Shown here: positions 20,429-28,903 of the stretch, piece by piece
Layout: every line of letters begins with the position of its first letter
How positions within the stretch are numbered: position 1 is the stretch's first letter
Origin: Alistipes sp. An66
GTDB lineage: Bacteria; Bacteroidota; Bacteroidia; Bacteroidales; Rikenellaceae
Assembly (NCBI RefSeq): GCF_002161445.1
Contig: NZ_NFHT01000004.1
Span: 1 to 64,000 of the forward strand
Length of the DNA stretch: 64,000 nucleotides
Reading direction: 5' to 3'
Translations under genes and position numbers: made by a program
Notes under the pieces: model-generated
What the model saw: the letters and a program-made list of their open reading frames with translations, nothing else
What the model was told of the DNA's origin: nothing
Databases searched by the model: none

Positions 20429-21703
20429 ATGAAGAAAGTGGATGTTATCCTCGGCCTGCAATGGGGTGACGAGGGCAAGGGAAAGGTTGTGGATGTGCTC
20501 ACGCCCCGCTATGAGGTCGTAGCCCGCTTCCAGGGCGGTCCCAATGCCGGTCACACGTTGGAGTTCGGCGGGGAGAAATACGTGCTCCGCTCGATTCCTT
20601 CGGGAATCTTCCAGGGCGGGAAGACCAACATCATCGGAAACGGTGTCGTGTTGGATGCCGTGCTGTTCCGCGCCGAGGCCGAAGAACTCGCCAGGAGCGG
20701 CCACGACCTCACCAAGCAACTCTGCATCTCGAAGAAGGCCCACCTGATCCTGCCGACGCACCGCATTCTCGACGCCGCCTACGAGGCCGCGAAGGGCAGC
20801 GCCAAAATCGGTACCACGGGCAAGGGCATCGGCCCTACCTATACGGACAAGGTCAGCCGCAACGGCATGCGCGTGGGCGACCTGTTGAGCCCCGATTTCG
20901 AACGGATCTATGCCGCCGCGAAGGCCCGCCACGAGAAGATCCTCCGCAGCCTGGACTATCAGTACGACATCACCGACCTCGAAGCCCAGTGGTTCGAAGC
21001 CGTGGAGTACCTCCGCCGCTTCCGGATCATCGACAGCGAGTATTTCGTCAACGACTGCCTGGCGCACGGCAAGTCGATCCTTGCCGAGGGGGCACAGGGC
21101 ACGCTGCTCGACGTCGATTTCGGGTCGTATCCCTTCGTCACGTCGTCGAATACCGTCTGTGCGGGCGTCTGCACCGGACTGGGCGTCGCGCCGAACCGCA
21201 TCGGTGAGGTCTACGGCATCTTCAAGGCCTACTGCACGCGCGTGGGAAGCGGTCCCTTCCCCACGGAGCTCTTCGACGCCACGGGTGAGAAGCTCTGCGA
21301 GCTCGGACACGAGTTCGGTGCCGTGACGGGGCGCCGCCGCCGCTGCGGGTGGCTCGACATGGTGGCCCTGAAATATTCGATCATGATCAACGGCGTGACG
21401 CAGCTCATCATGATGAAGTCCGACGTGATGAACGACTTCGACACGATCCGGGTGGCCACGGCCTACGAGATCGGCGGGCAGCGCACCACGCAGTTCCCCT
21501 ATACGATTACCGACGACCTGAAACCCCTCTACACGGAGTTCGAGGGTTGGAAGTGCGACCTCCGTCAGTGCCGTACCTACGAGGAGTTCCCCGAGGCGTT
21601 CAAGCGTTACGTGGAGTTCATCGAGCACGAAACGGGGGTTCCCGTTCGGATCATCTCCGTAGGTCCCGACCGCGGCGAGACCATCGTTCGCCCCCGGGCT
21701 TAA
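20429..21703 (+). CDS. purA: Adenylosuccinate synthetase
   Basis: GTP-dependent ligase joining IMP and aspartate, the first committed step to AMP. At 424 residues it is full length. GLQWGDEGKGKVVD near residue 10 is the P-loop with the catalytic Asp; the His of NAGHTLEFGG follows near 40; GPTYTDKVSRNGMRVGDL near 135 is the IMP-binding segment; TGRRRRCGWLDM near 300 binds GTP and aspartate. The stop codon lies inside the hairpin of a dispersed repeat unit (21695-21711). Confidence 0.97.
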   Translation: MKKVDVILGLQWGDEGKGKVVDVLTPRYEVVARFQGGPNAGHTLEFGGEKYVLRSIPSGIFQGGKTNIIGNGVVLDAVLFRAEAEELARSGHDLTKQLCISKKAHLILPTHRILDAAYEAAKGSAKIGTTGKGIGPTYTDKVSRNGMRVGDLLSPDFERIYAAAKARHEKILRSLDYQYDITDLEAQWFEAVEYLRRFRIIDSEYFVNDCLAHGKSILAEGAQGTLLDVDFGSYPFVTSSNTVCAGVCTGLGVAPNRIGEVYGIFKAYCTRVGSGPFPTELFDATGEKLCELGHEFGAVTGRRRRCGWLDMVALKYSIMINGVTQLIMMKSDVMNDFDTIRVATAYEIGGQRTTQFPYTITDDLKPLYTEFEGWKCDLRQCRTYEEFPEAFKRYVEFIEHETGVPVRIISVGPDRGETIVRPRA

Positions 21704-21738
21704 AAAGCCCGTTTTAGGGGCTGCGGGACCTTTGTGGG
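21695..21738 (-). repeat. Dispersed repeat unit spanning the purA stop codon
   Basis: On the reverse strand this is GGTCCCGCAGCCCCTAAAAC followed by a GGGCTT-TTT-AAGCCC hairpin (21695-21711). It closely resembles the units at 51151-51420 but in the opposite orientation, and the purA TAA is part of the hairpin loop. It may double as the purA terminator. Confidence 0.65.
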
Positions 21739-21871
21739 GTTTCTGACGGATGCATCCGCGTCCAACGATCGGGAGCGCGGAACGGTGAAGGGTTTCCGGT
21801 CGTCCTCTGTGCTCCCGCAGCGCTCCGGGAAAAACAAAAAACACGAAAAAATTTTCGACATAACTTGAAAT

Positions 21872-22750
21872 ATGCTGCAAAACCTTAAAATTCTGGTTCT
21901 GGCCAAGCAGGTGCCCGATACCCGCAACGTGGGCAAGGACGCGATGACCCCCGAAGGGACGGTCAATCGTGCGGCACTCCCGGCCATCTTCAATCCCGAG
22001 GACCTCAATGCGCTGGAAGCCGCCCTGCGGCTCAAAGACCGTGTCGAGGGATCCACGGTGCACATTCTCACGATGGGTCCCCAGCGGGCCGCCGACATCA
22101 TCCGCGACGCCATGTTCCGCGGTGCCGACGGCGGTTACCTCCTTTCGGGACGTGAATTCGCCGGCTCCGATACGCTGGCAACCTCCTATGCCCTTTCGTG
22201 CGCCCTGCGCAAGATCGGCCCCGACGTCATCTTTGCCGGACGTCAGGCCATCGACGGCGATACGGCGCAGGTCGGACCCCAGGTGGCCGAGAAACTCGGA
22301 CTTCCGCAGGTGACCTACGCCGAGGAGATCGTCGACGTCAAGGAGCAGGCGCTGGTCATCAAACGGCGCCTCGAACACGGTGTCGAGACCGTCGAGTGCC
22401 CGATTCCGGCCGTCATCACGGTCAACGGATCGGCTGCCGAGTGCCGCCCGCGCAACGCCAAGCGCGTGATGAAGTACAAGGGTGCGCTGGCCGGTTCGGA
22501 GATCGCCGCAGCGCCCGAGTCGGCAGCCGCACAGCGTGCCGCCGCGAAACCCTACCTGCAAATCGTGGAGTGGGCCGCCGCGGATGTCGATCCGGATCCC
22601 GCACAGCTGGGATTGCAGGGCTCGCCCACGAAGGTCAAGAAGATCGAGAACGTGGTCTTCGCCGCCAAGGAGGCCAAGCGTCTCACGGCTGCCGACGGGG
22701 ATATCAATTCACTGATGGTTGAACTTATTGCGAGCCACACGCTCGGTTAA
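21872..22750 (+). CDS. etfB: Electron transfer flavoprotein, beta subunit
   Basis: With EtfA forms a soluble FAD (and AMP or second FAD) heterodimer that carries electrons from acyl-CoA dehydrogenases. The 292-residue protein has the FixA/EtfB fold: KQVPDT near residue 12, and the nucleotide-binding ADG/GRQAIDGDTAQVGP segment near 125-140. The gene overlaps etfA by one base (TAATG). The three-gene arrangement with an acyl-CoA dehydrogenase suggests a fatty acyl or butyryl-CoA type reaction, possibly electron-bifurcating, which the sequence alone does not prove. Confidence 0.93.
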   Translation: MLQNLKILVLAKQVPDTRNVGKDAMTPEGTVNRAALPAIFNPEDLNALEAALRLKDRVEGSTVHILTMGPQRAADIIRDAMFRGADGGYLLSGREFAGSDTLATSYALSCALRKIGPDVIFAGRQAIDGDTAQVGPQVAEKLGLPQVTYAEEIVDVKEQALVIKRRLEHGVETVECPIPAVITVNGSAAECRPRNAKRVMKYKGALAGSEIAAAPESAAAQRAAAKPYLQIVEWAAADVDPDPAQLGLQGSPTKVKKIENVVFAAKEAKRLTAADGDINSLMVELIASHTLG

Positions 22751-23781
22751 TGCGCACAGAGATGAACAACGTATTCGTATATATCGAGATGGAGGGCGGC
22801 AAGGTCGCCGACGTGAGTCTCGAACTGCTGACCAAGGGCCGCGAACTGGCCGCGACGCTCGGCGTGAAGCTCGAAGCCGTGGCATTGGGACACAACCTCG
22901 CGGGTCTGGAAAAGGAACTGGCCAAATACGGGGCCGATACGGTGTGGGTTGCCGACGACGAGCTCTTCGAGCCGTTCCGCACGCTGCCCCATACGGCGGT
23001 GCTGTGCGGGCTGATCGAGCAGGAGAAGCCCCAGATCGCGCTGTTCGGCGCCACGCCCGTGGGGCGTGACTTCGCACCGCGTGTCTCGTCGGCGCTGCAC
23101 AGCGGTCTGACGGCCGACTGCACGCAGCTGGAAATCGGCGACCACAAGGACGCCAAAACGGGCAAGGAGTACAAGGACCTGCTCTACCAGATCCGTCCGG
23201 CGTTCGGCGGCAACATCATCGCGACGATCGTCAACCCGGACCACCGTCCGCAGATGGCGACGGTACGTGAGGGCGTCATGCGCAAGGAGTACGCCGCACA
23301 GCCCGGAGCCGGAGAGGTGAAGGTGATCGACTGGAAGAAATTCGTCAAGGACACGGACCTCGTGGTGAAGATCGTGGACCGTCAGATCGAGGAGCGCAAG
23401 ATCGACATCAAGGGAGCCTCGATCATCGTGGCGGGCGGTTACGGCATGGGTTCGAAGGAGAACTTCAAGCTGGTGCATGAACTGGCCGACGTGCTGGGCG
23501 CCGAGGTGGGCGCGAGCCGTGCGGCGGTCGACGCCGGGTTCACGGAGCATGCCCGCCAGGTGGGGCAGACCGGAGTTACGGTGCGCCCGAAACTCTACAT
23601 CGCGTGCGGTATTTCGGGACAGATCCAGCACACGGCCGGCATGGACCAGTCGTCGATGGTCATCTCGATCAACACGGATCCCGATGCGCCGATCAACAAG
23701 ATCGCCGACTACGCCATCACGGGCGACGTCAACGAGATTATTCCCAAGATGATCAAATACTACAAGCAAAACTCGAAGTAA
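22750..23781 (+). CDS. etfA: Electron transfer flavoprotein, alpha subunit
   Basis: The 343-residue large subunit. The N-terminal domain pairs with EtfB; the C-terminal FAD domain has the family signature from AGGYGMGS near 238 through GASRAAVDAGF near 257, QVGQTGVTV near 276 and LYIACGISGQIQHTAGM near 286. The ATG overlaps the etfB stop, and the EtfA stop overlaps the dehydrogenase start by one base, implying translational coupling along all three genes. Confidence 0.95.
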   Translation: MRTEMNNVFVYIEMEGGKVADVSLELLTKGRELAATLGVKLEAVALGHNLAGLEKELAKYGADTVWVADDELFEPFRTLPHTAVLCGLIEQEKPQIALFGATPVGRDFAPRVSSALHSGLTADCTQLEIGDHKDAKTGKEYKDLLYQIRPAFGGNIIATIVNPDHRPQMATVREGVMRKEYAAQPGAGEVKVIDWKKFVKDTDLVVKIVDRQIEERKIDIKGASIIVAGGYGMGSKENFKLVHELADVLGAEVGASRAAVDAGFTEHARQVGQTGVTVRPKLYIACGISGQIQHTAGMDQSSMVISINTDPDAPINKIADYAITGDVNEIIPKMIKYYKQNSK

Positions 23782-25508
23782 TGGCTAATTTCTTTTCAGA
23801 TAACAAGGATTTGCAGTTCCACCTCGACCACCCGCTGATGCGGAAGATCGTGGAGCTGAAAGAGCGCGGTTTCGCCGAGAAGGATCTCTACGACTATGCG
23901 CCGCAGGATTACGACGATGCGATGGACAACTACCGCCGCGTATTGGAGATTGCCGGCGAGGTTTGCGGCGAGGTGATCGCGCCGAATGCCGAGGGTGTCG
24001 ACCACGAGGGACCGCGCGTGGTGAACGACCACGTGGAATATGCTTCGGGCACGGTGCGCAACATGCAGGCGGTGGTCGATGCCGGGTTGAGCGGCATGAC
24101 GCTTCCGCGCAAGTACGACGGTCTGAACTTCCCGCTGATCTGCTTCGTGATGGCCAACGAGATGGTGGCGCGTGCGGATGCGAGCTTCGAGAACATCTGG
24201 GGCTTGCAGGACTGCGCCGAGACGCTCAACGAGTTCGCCTCGGAGGAGCAGAAGGAGAAGTTCCTGAAATGGGTTTCGGCGGGTGCGACGTGCGCCATGG
24301 ACCTCACGGAGCCGGATGCCGGTTCGGACCTGGGCGCCGTGATGCTGAAAGCCACGTGGTCCGAAGAGAAGCAGACGTGGCTGCTGAACGGTGTGAAGCG
24401 CTTCATCACCAACGGCGACGGCGAGGTTTCGCTCGTCCTGGCCCGTACGGAGGAGGGCACGACCGATGCCCGCGGCCTGTCGATGCTGGTCTATGACAAG
24501 CGCGACGGCGGCGTGAAGGTGCGCCGCATCGAGAACAAACTCGGTATCAAGGGTTCGCCGACGTGCGAGCTGGTCTTCACGAACGCCCCGGCGCAGCTGG
24601 TCGGCGACCGTAAGATGGGTCTGATCAAGTACGTGATGTCGCTGATGAACGCCGCGCGTCTGGGTATCGGCGCACAGTCGGTGGGCCTTTGCGAGGCTGC
24701 CTACCGCGAGGCGCTGAAATACGCCCACGAGCGTGCGCAGTTCGGCAAGCCGATCATCCGGTTCGCAGCCGTTTCGGAGATGCTGTCGAACATGAAGGCC
24801 AAGTTGCAGGGCGCTCGTGCGCTGCTCTATGAGACGGCGCGCTTCGTGGAGGTCTACAAGCAGTACACGCACATCTCGCACGAGCGTTCGCTCGAAGCGG
24901 AGGAGCGCCAGGAGATGAAGTTCTACAACCGCCTGGCCGACGGTTTCACGCCGCTGGTGAAGCTCTTCTCGTCGGAGTACGCCAACCAGCTGGCCTACGA
25001 CGCCATCCAGATCCACGGCGGTTCGGGCTTCATGAAGGATTACCCCTGCGAGCGGCTGTACCGCGACGCCCGCATCATGAACATCTACGAGGGTACGTCG
25101 CAGTTGCAGGTTGTGGCGGCGATCAACGCCGTGACGAAGGGCACGTTCCTGGAACAGATCGAGCGCTATGCCGCCGAGGAGTATGCCGCTTCGATGTGTC
25201 CGGTCGTCACGAAGCTCAAAGAGCTGACCGTGAAGTTCTCGGAGATGGTGGCCCGTGTCGAGGCCGGGGAGAAGGAAGCCGCCGGGTTCAAGGACTTCCA
25301 TGCCCGCCGTCTGGTGGAGAGCGCCGGTCACATCATCATCAGCTACCTGCTGGCACGCCAGGCCGGGCAGGCCGGTGAGTATGAGGCTTCGGCGCGGATC
25401 TTCGCGAAGCTGGCCGAAGGGAAGGTCACCGAGGCCTACACCTACGTGATGAACTCCACGCCGGAAGATGTCGCCCTGTTCCGGGGCGTCGAGGCGGAAA
25501 CCCTCTGA
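23781..25508 (+). CDS. Acyl-CoA dehydrogenase, long form
   Basis: FAD enzyme oxidising or, with bifurcating Etf, reducing acyl-CoA/enoyl-CoA. The core (residues ~30-430) has the N-terminal helical domain, CAMDLTEPDAGSDLG near 172 (flavin contact), and a C-terminal domain with IQIHGGSGFMKDYPCERLYRDARI near 411-434. At 575 residues it exceeds the classical ~380 by a C-terminal helical extension of ~130 residues, as in several Bacteroidetes and VLCAD-like members. Acyl chain preference is not visible. A 29-nt tandem repeat starts across its stop codon. Confidence 0.92.
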   Translation: MANFFSDNKDLQFHLDHPLMRKIVELKERGFAEKDLYDYAPQDYDDAMDNYRRVLEIAGEVCGEVIAPNAEGVDHEGPRVVNDHVEYASGTVRNMQAVVDAGLSGMTLPRKYDGLNFPLICFVMANEMVARADASFENIWGLQDCAETLNEFASEEQKEKFLKWVSAGATCAMDLTEPDAGSDLGAVMLKATWSEEKQTWLLNGVKRFITNGDGEVSLVLARTEEGTTDARGLSMLVYDKRDGGVKVRRIENKLGIKGSPTCELVFTNAPAQLVGDRKMGLIKYVMSLMNAARLGIGAQSVGLCEAAYREALKYAHERAQFGKPIIRFAAVSEMLSNMKAKLQGARALLYETARFVEVYKQYTHISHERSLEAEERQEMKFYNRLADGFTPLVKLFSSEYANQLAYDAIQIHGGSGFMKDYPCERLYRDARIMNIYEGTSQLQVVAAINAVTKGTFLEQIERYAAEEYAASMCPVVTKLKELTVKFSEMVARVEAGEKEAAGFKDFHARRLVESAGHIIISYLLARQAGQAGEYEASARIFAKLAEGKVTEAYTYVMNSTPEDVALFRGVEAETL

Positions 25509-25611
25509 TCCGGGGTGCCGGGGCGGAGACCTCCGGGGTGCCGGGGCGGAGACCTTCTGATCCGGGGCGCCGGGGCGGAGACCTTCTGTTCCGGGGGCGC
25601 CGGGGCGGAAG
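25503..25611 (+). repeat. GC-rich ~29-nt tandem repeat spanning the acyl-CoA dehydrogenase stop codon
   Basis: Cores CCGGGGTGCCGGGGCGG start at 25510, 25533, 25562 and 25591. The segment CTGATCC that contains the TGA stop is repeated in the third unit, so the array includes the end of the coding sequence. Confidence 0.8.
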
Positions 25612-25707
25612 TGGAAGCCGCTGTGGAAAGGCCCCGGACCTGGAAGAGAGCCGCTTCCGTCCGTGAGTTCAAGCATGGAAAGCGCCGCAACTCTCGACGG
25701 AAGGCTT

Positions 25708-25753
25708 AAAGAGATGCAACAGCCCGATTAATCGGGCTGTTGCATCTCTTTTT
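25708..25753. terminator. 21-bp perfect hairpin, bidirectional terminator
   Basis: Positions 25708-25728 pair exactly with 25731-25751, with A and T runs outside. It ends the etf-dehydrogenase transcript and could also stop reverse transcription from 26008. Confidence 0.9.
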
Positions 25754-26007
25754 ATGATGGGTTAAAACGGTCGGAAGTCACATGTTCCCGGTCTTTCCGA
25801 CACCTTTTTGAAGGCTACGGTCAATTCCTGTTCGAAAGGAGTCGGGGCATTCGGGGTTTTCGGGGATCGCCCCGACTCTCTGGACAGGTCTCTTTGGCAG
25901 GGTGTTGCATCGTTTGTTTTGTTCGGGTTTTGCAGCGTCTTTTGCTTGATCGACGGAATCAGCACTTCGCTGGAACCGCCATGCGGTTTGCATCAGTTCG
26001 AAGAGCG
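25754..26007. other. Intergenic stretch without a recognisable gene
   Basis: About 250 bases between the terminator and the small beta-barrel gene. Short open frames exist on both strands but have no recognisable domain, start context or promoter. Base composition is already lower in GC than to the left. Confidence 0.5.
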
Positions 26008-26604
26008 TCAGAAATTGTACCCCGCCGAAATATAGAAGGATCCGTTTCGGAGTTTCGGGTCGCCCTTCGTGTAATTTTTGGGCAGGTTGATGAAGCTCAA
26101 ATCATATCCGACTCCAAAATAGATGCGTTTGAGCAATGCGCCCGCAGCGATTTTCAACCCCACATCCCCGCGTTTCAGACCTCCGTTCGAACCGAACAGA
26201 TCGGCACTCTGATTCTGCCCCATGTAGGACTGTTTGACCGTTCCCGAGACTCCGAAGGAGAAGAAAGGTCCGACAGCGGGTTGAATGGCCCATTTGTCAT
26301 TGATGCGGAAGCGATAGGCAATCATGGCCGGCACCTCGACATAGACCAGATTCAGCGTGTTTGAAGCTCCGGATTGAGTGAGTTTTCCGCCCTTGAACTG
26401 CAATTCCAGCCCCGGTTCGAAGAAGAGCGGCATATCGGACAAGAGCTGCAAACGGTACATGCCGCCCACATGGAACCCCACTTTGGAGTTGTAATTGGTC
26501 ATGCTGGCGATGTTCACACCGGCCCGCACGCCGAAACCGTTATCCTGGGCCTGGACACCGACCCCGAGGAAAATCATCACAAGAAACAGGGAAATCTTTT
26601 TCAT
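26008..26604 (-). CDS. PorT-family outer-membrane beta-barrel protein
   Basis: A 198-residue protein with a signal peptide (ending GVQAQ) and an even pattern of amphipathic strands starting FGVRAGVNIAS and ending with the aromatic C-terminus YISAGYNF, as expected for a small eight-strand outer-membrane barrel of the PorT/OmpW-like type found throughout Bacteroidetes. Function is unknown. It and the next gene lie in a stretch of visibly lower GC and more Asn/Lys codons than the neighbours, compatible with a different history. Confidence 0.82.
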   Translation of the reverse strand: MKKISLFLVMIFLGVGVQAQDNGFGVRAGVNIASMTNYNSKVGFHVGGMYRLQLLSDMPLFFEPGLELQFKGGKLTQSGASNTLNLVYVEVPAMIAYRFRINDKWAIQPAVGPFFSFGVSGTVKQSYMGQNQSADLFGSNGGLKRGDVGLKIAAGALLKRIYFGVGYDLSFINLPKNYTKGDPKLRNGSFYISAGYNF

Positions 26605-26688
26605 GACTCGAACAATTAAAAGGTAAATGAATGAGGTGAATGATCTGTTATTTTGAATGATGGAAAACAGAATGACAGTCCGGGCGTG

Positions 26689-27297
26689 TTACTGTGCGTT
26701 GTACCTGTGCTGGATCGGACCGCCTTTCCAGCAGAGCGCGAATTTCTTCCCGTTCGTGAGGCTGATCTCCCCGGCGACCTCGTACCGTTCGCCCAGGTGC
26801 CCCCGCTTTATTTCGACCGTACAGGACTTTATATCCCCATTATCGGAGAAATACCGCTCGGCCCATTTGTCATTCTCCCACAAATCGAAAGAAATACCCA
26901 CAATGCGCAAGTGCTTCTCCTCTTCGCTTCCGTCCCAGGTGTAGGTGCCGGGGACAAGCAGGTCGTAGCACGTTTTCTTGTTTTCTCCTCTTTCCAGTTT
27001 CGCCACCTCCTCATTCAGGCAGCAGCAATCCATGTTGAGAACCCATCCGCTGCCCAATTCACCGGTCCCGTTGATATAAAAATTGTCGGGGTTGATCCCT
27101 TTCTCAAAAAGAACCAGGTCGTGGAAACTGAATTCGCTAACCGATGGATCAATGGAGCCCATTCTCATTGCACAGCCATTCGTAATCTCTATGGTGCCCC
27201 CGGAAGAAGAGGCCTCATCCTTGTCCTTGTTGCAGGAGGTCATCGTCATCGACCATGCCGCCAGCAGCAAAAAACCGAAATAAAAATTTCCTTTCAT
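26689..27297 (-). CDS. Hypothetical lipoprotein
   Basis: A 202-residue protein with a lipoprotein signal ending SMTMTSC (Cys20) followed by an acidic linker. Four cysteines cluster near residues 90-110 (MDCCCLNEE ... KTCYDLL), and the C-terminal half alternates beta-type segments. I do not recognise the family. Start placed at 27297; an in-frame ATG at 27309 adds four residues and is equally possible. It shares the lower-GC composition of the beta-barrel gene 84 nt downstream. Confidence 0.65.
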   Translation of the reverse strand: MKGNFYFGFLLLAAWSMTMTSCNKDKDEASSSGGTIEITNGCAMRMGSIDPSVSEFSFHDLVLFEKGINPDNFYINGTGELGSGWVLNMDCCCLNEEVAKLERGENKKTCYDLLVPGTYTWDGSEEEKHLRIVGISFDLWENDKWAERYFSDNGDIKSCTVEIKRGHLGERYEVAGEISLTNGKKFALCWKGGPIQHRYNAQ

Positions 27298-27368
27298 CCT
27301 GTTTTCCATAATCAAGCCGTATTAAAGGTGAGTAATTGGTATCTGTCTCTCTTTTCGGTGCTGCGGTA

Positions 27369-28628
27369 TCAGCGCAGCAGCTGCATCTCCTGGTATTCGA
27401 TGGTCGACCCGATGTTGGGGTTGAAGAAATAGCTGTCCGACGAGAGGATCGTCCCGGCGTCGGAGGTGCTCCACACCTGCGTGCCGCTGCCGATCGGAAC
27501 ATCCACCACCGTGCCGTCGCTGCTCACATAGGGATTGACGCCCCGGATGGCCTCGCTGCGCAGGGCCGCCACGCGGTCCTGCATGGCGCCGGTGCTCTCG
27601 TACATGGACATCTGGATGTCGCTGATTTCGGCGGTCGTCTGCCGGATCTGTTCGTTGAGGCGTGCGGCCTGCTGCCGGTTGCGGAGGATGCCGGCCCGCA
27701 CGTTCTGCTGGATCCGGTTGATGGCCGCCTGCTGCATGGTGGCATAGCGCTGCACGTACCTGTCGTTCATTTTCAGCGATGCCTTCATGCGTTCGGTCTC
27801 CCGGGCGGCCAGATCCAGCCCCTCCCGGTCGGGAGCCGTGTAGGTGGTGAGCCCGATCACCTCCCACATCCGGCGGTCGATGGTGCGCATGGTGCCTGCC
27901 GGCATGCGGACATCGAGGATGAAGAAGCAGGCGTTCAGGGCGTGAAGCAGCTTTTGCCCGTTTTTGAGCGTGATGGAGCAGAGCACGACGGCTGCATCCG
28001 GGCGGGCGGACAGTATCTGCGCGAAGCTGCTGCCCATGACGGACTGCGCCAGCCCCTGGCGGAACTGGTTGAGGCGTATCTGCCCGAACTGGTCGGCACG
28101 CCGGCGGAACGCTTCGGGCACCTGGTCGTAGGGTGCCGTCTCCACGACTTCGACGGATCGGGCGTCGGGGAACTGCGACTCGGCCACATGCCGCAGATAG
28201 GCTTCGGCGGTAGTATAAGGCCGCTTCATGCTGCGCAGCAGCGGGTGGCGCTGTCCGGCGGGCACGCCGTCGTTCTCGTCATAATAGGGCCGGCACAGTT
28301 CCGTGTAGAAGCCCAGTTGGCGAGCGCCGTCGCTGCCCTTGATCTGGAAGCTGATGCTGCCGTTGCTCTGCCGGAACTCTTCGATGTCCATCTTTCCCAC
28401 CAGCTGCCAGCCCGGAAGGCAGTCGATGGTGAGTGCCTCGGCGTTCTGCATGTAGGGATCGCGCAGGGTGACGGAGCGCTCCCGGTCACAGACGGTGGCC
28501 GTGGGCTTGCGGTCCTGCGTAGCCGCGGTGGCGGACCCGTCGGAGGCGGCGCCTCCGCGGCTGCCCGCGCCGCACCCGGCGGAGAGGCAGGCTGCCAACA
28601 GTAGTGTCGTATACATGTGTTCTTTCAT
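27369..28628 (-). CDS. Hypothetical lipoprotein of unknown family
   Basis: A 419-residue protein. The signal ends LSAGC (Cys19). A small folded region (about 45-270) is followed by a long amphipathic, Gln/Arg/Ala-rich stretch (about 275-350) that looks like a coiled coil, then a Gly/Ser-rich tail. I do not recognise it. It is transcribed away from the sensor kinase gene that starts 275 nt further on, so the two may share a control region. Confidence 0.62.
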   Translation of the reverse strand: MKEHMYTTLLLAACLSAGCGAGSRGGAASDGSATAATQDRKPTATVCDRERSVTLRDPYMQNAEALTIDCLPGWQLVGKMDIEEFRQSNGSISFQIKGSDGARQLGFYTELCRPYYDENDGVPAGQRHPLLRSMKRPYTTAEAYLRHVAESQFPDARSVEVVETAPYDQVPEAFRRRADQFGQIRLNQFRQGLAQSVMGSSFAQILSARPDAAVVLCSITLKNGQKLLHALNACFFILDVRMPAGTMRTIDRRMWEVIGLTTYTAPDREGLDLAARETERMKASLKMNDRYVQRYATMQQAAINRIQQNVRAGILRNRQQAARLNEQIRQTTAEISDIQMSMYESTGAMQDRVAALRSEAIRGVNPYVSSDGTVVDVPIGSGTQVWSTSDAGTILSSDSYFFNPNIGSTIEYQEMQLLR

Positions 28629-28843
28629 GCTGCCCGTTCTTGCAAACCGTTCGACATCGGATTTCGCCGCGGGGAGGGGATCGGAATGCTGCGCTCCCCG
28701 GTTCCGCTGTTTTAAAGGTAGGGTATAAGTTTTTAATTTACAAGAGGTTGAATGGCTGTTTTACACAAACGCGGCAGCTGTTTACACGAACAGCGGAACG
28801 GCATACACGAACGGTTGTTTTTTTGACGGAGGCCTGCCGGAGA

Positions 28844-28874
28844 TTGGAATTGTCGGCGGGAAAGAATATATTTG
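28844..28874 (+). promoter_or_regulatory. Promoter for the sensor kinase operon
   Basis: TTG at 28844-28846, 20-bp spacer, TATATTTG at 28867-28874; the ATG is 30 nt downstream. Confidence 0.6.
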
Positions 28875-28903
28875 CAGTAAAGTCATTGCCGTCCGAATCC
28901 CGC

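Noticed and set aside
21872..25508. Butyryl-CoA dehydrogenase/bifurcating complex as a firm assignment
   Set aside because: The gene order allows it, but the dehydrogenase is a long-form member and no crotonase, thiolase or HBD gene is adjacent, so only a general acyl-CoA dehydrogenase call is made.
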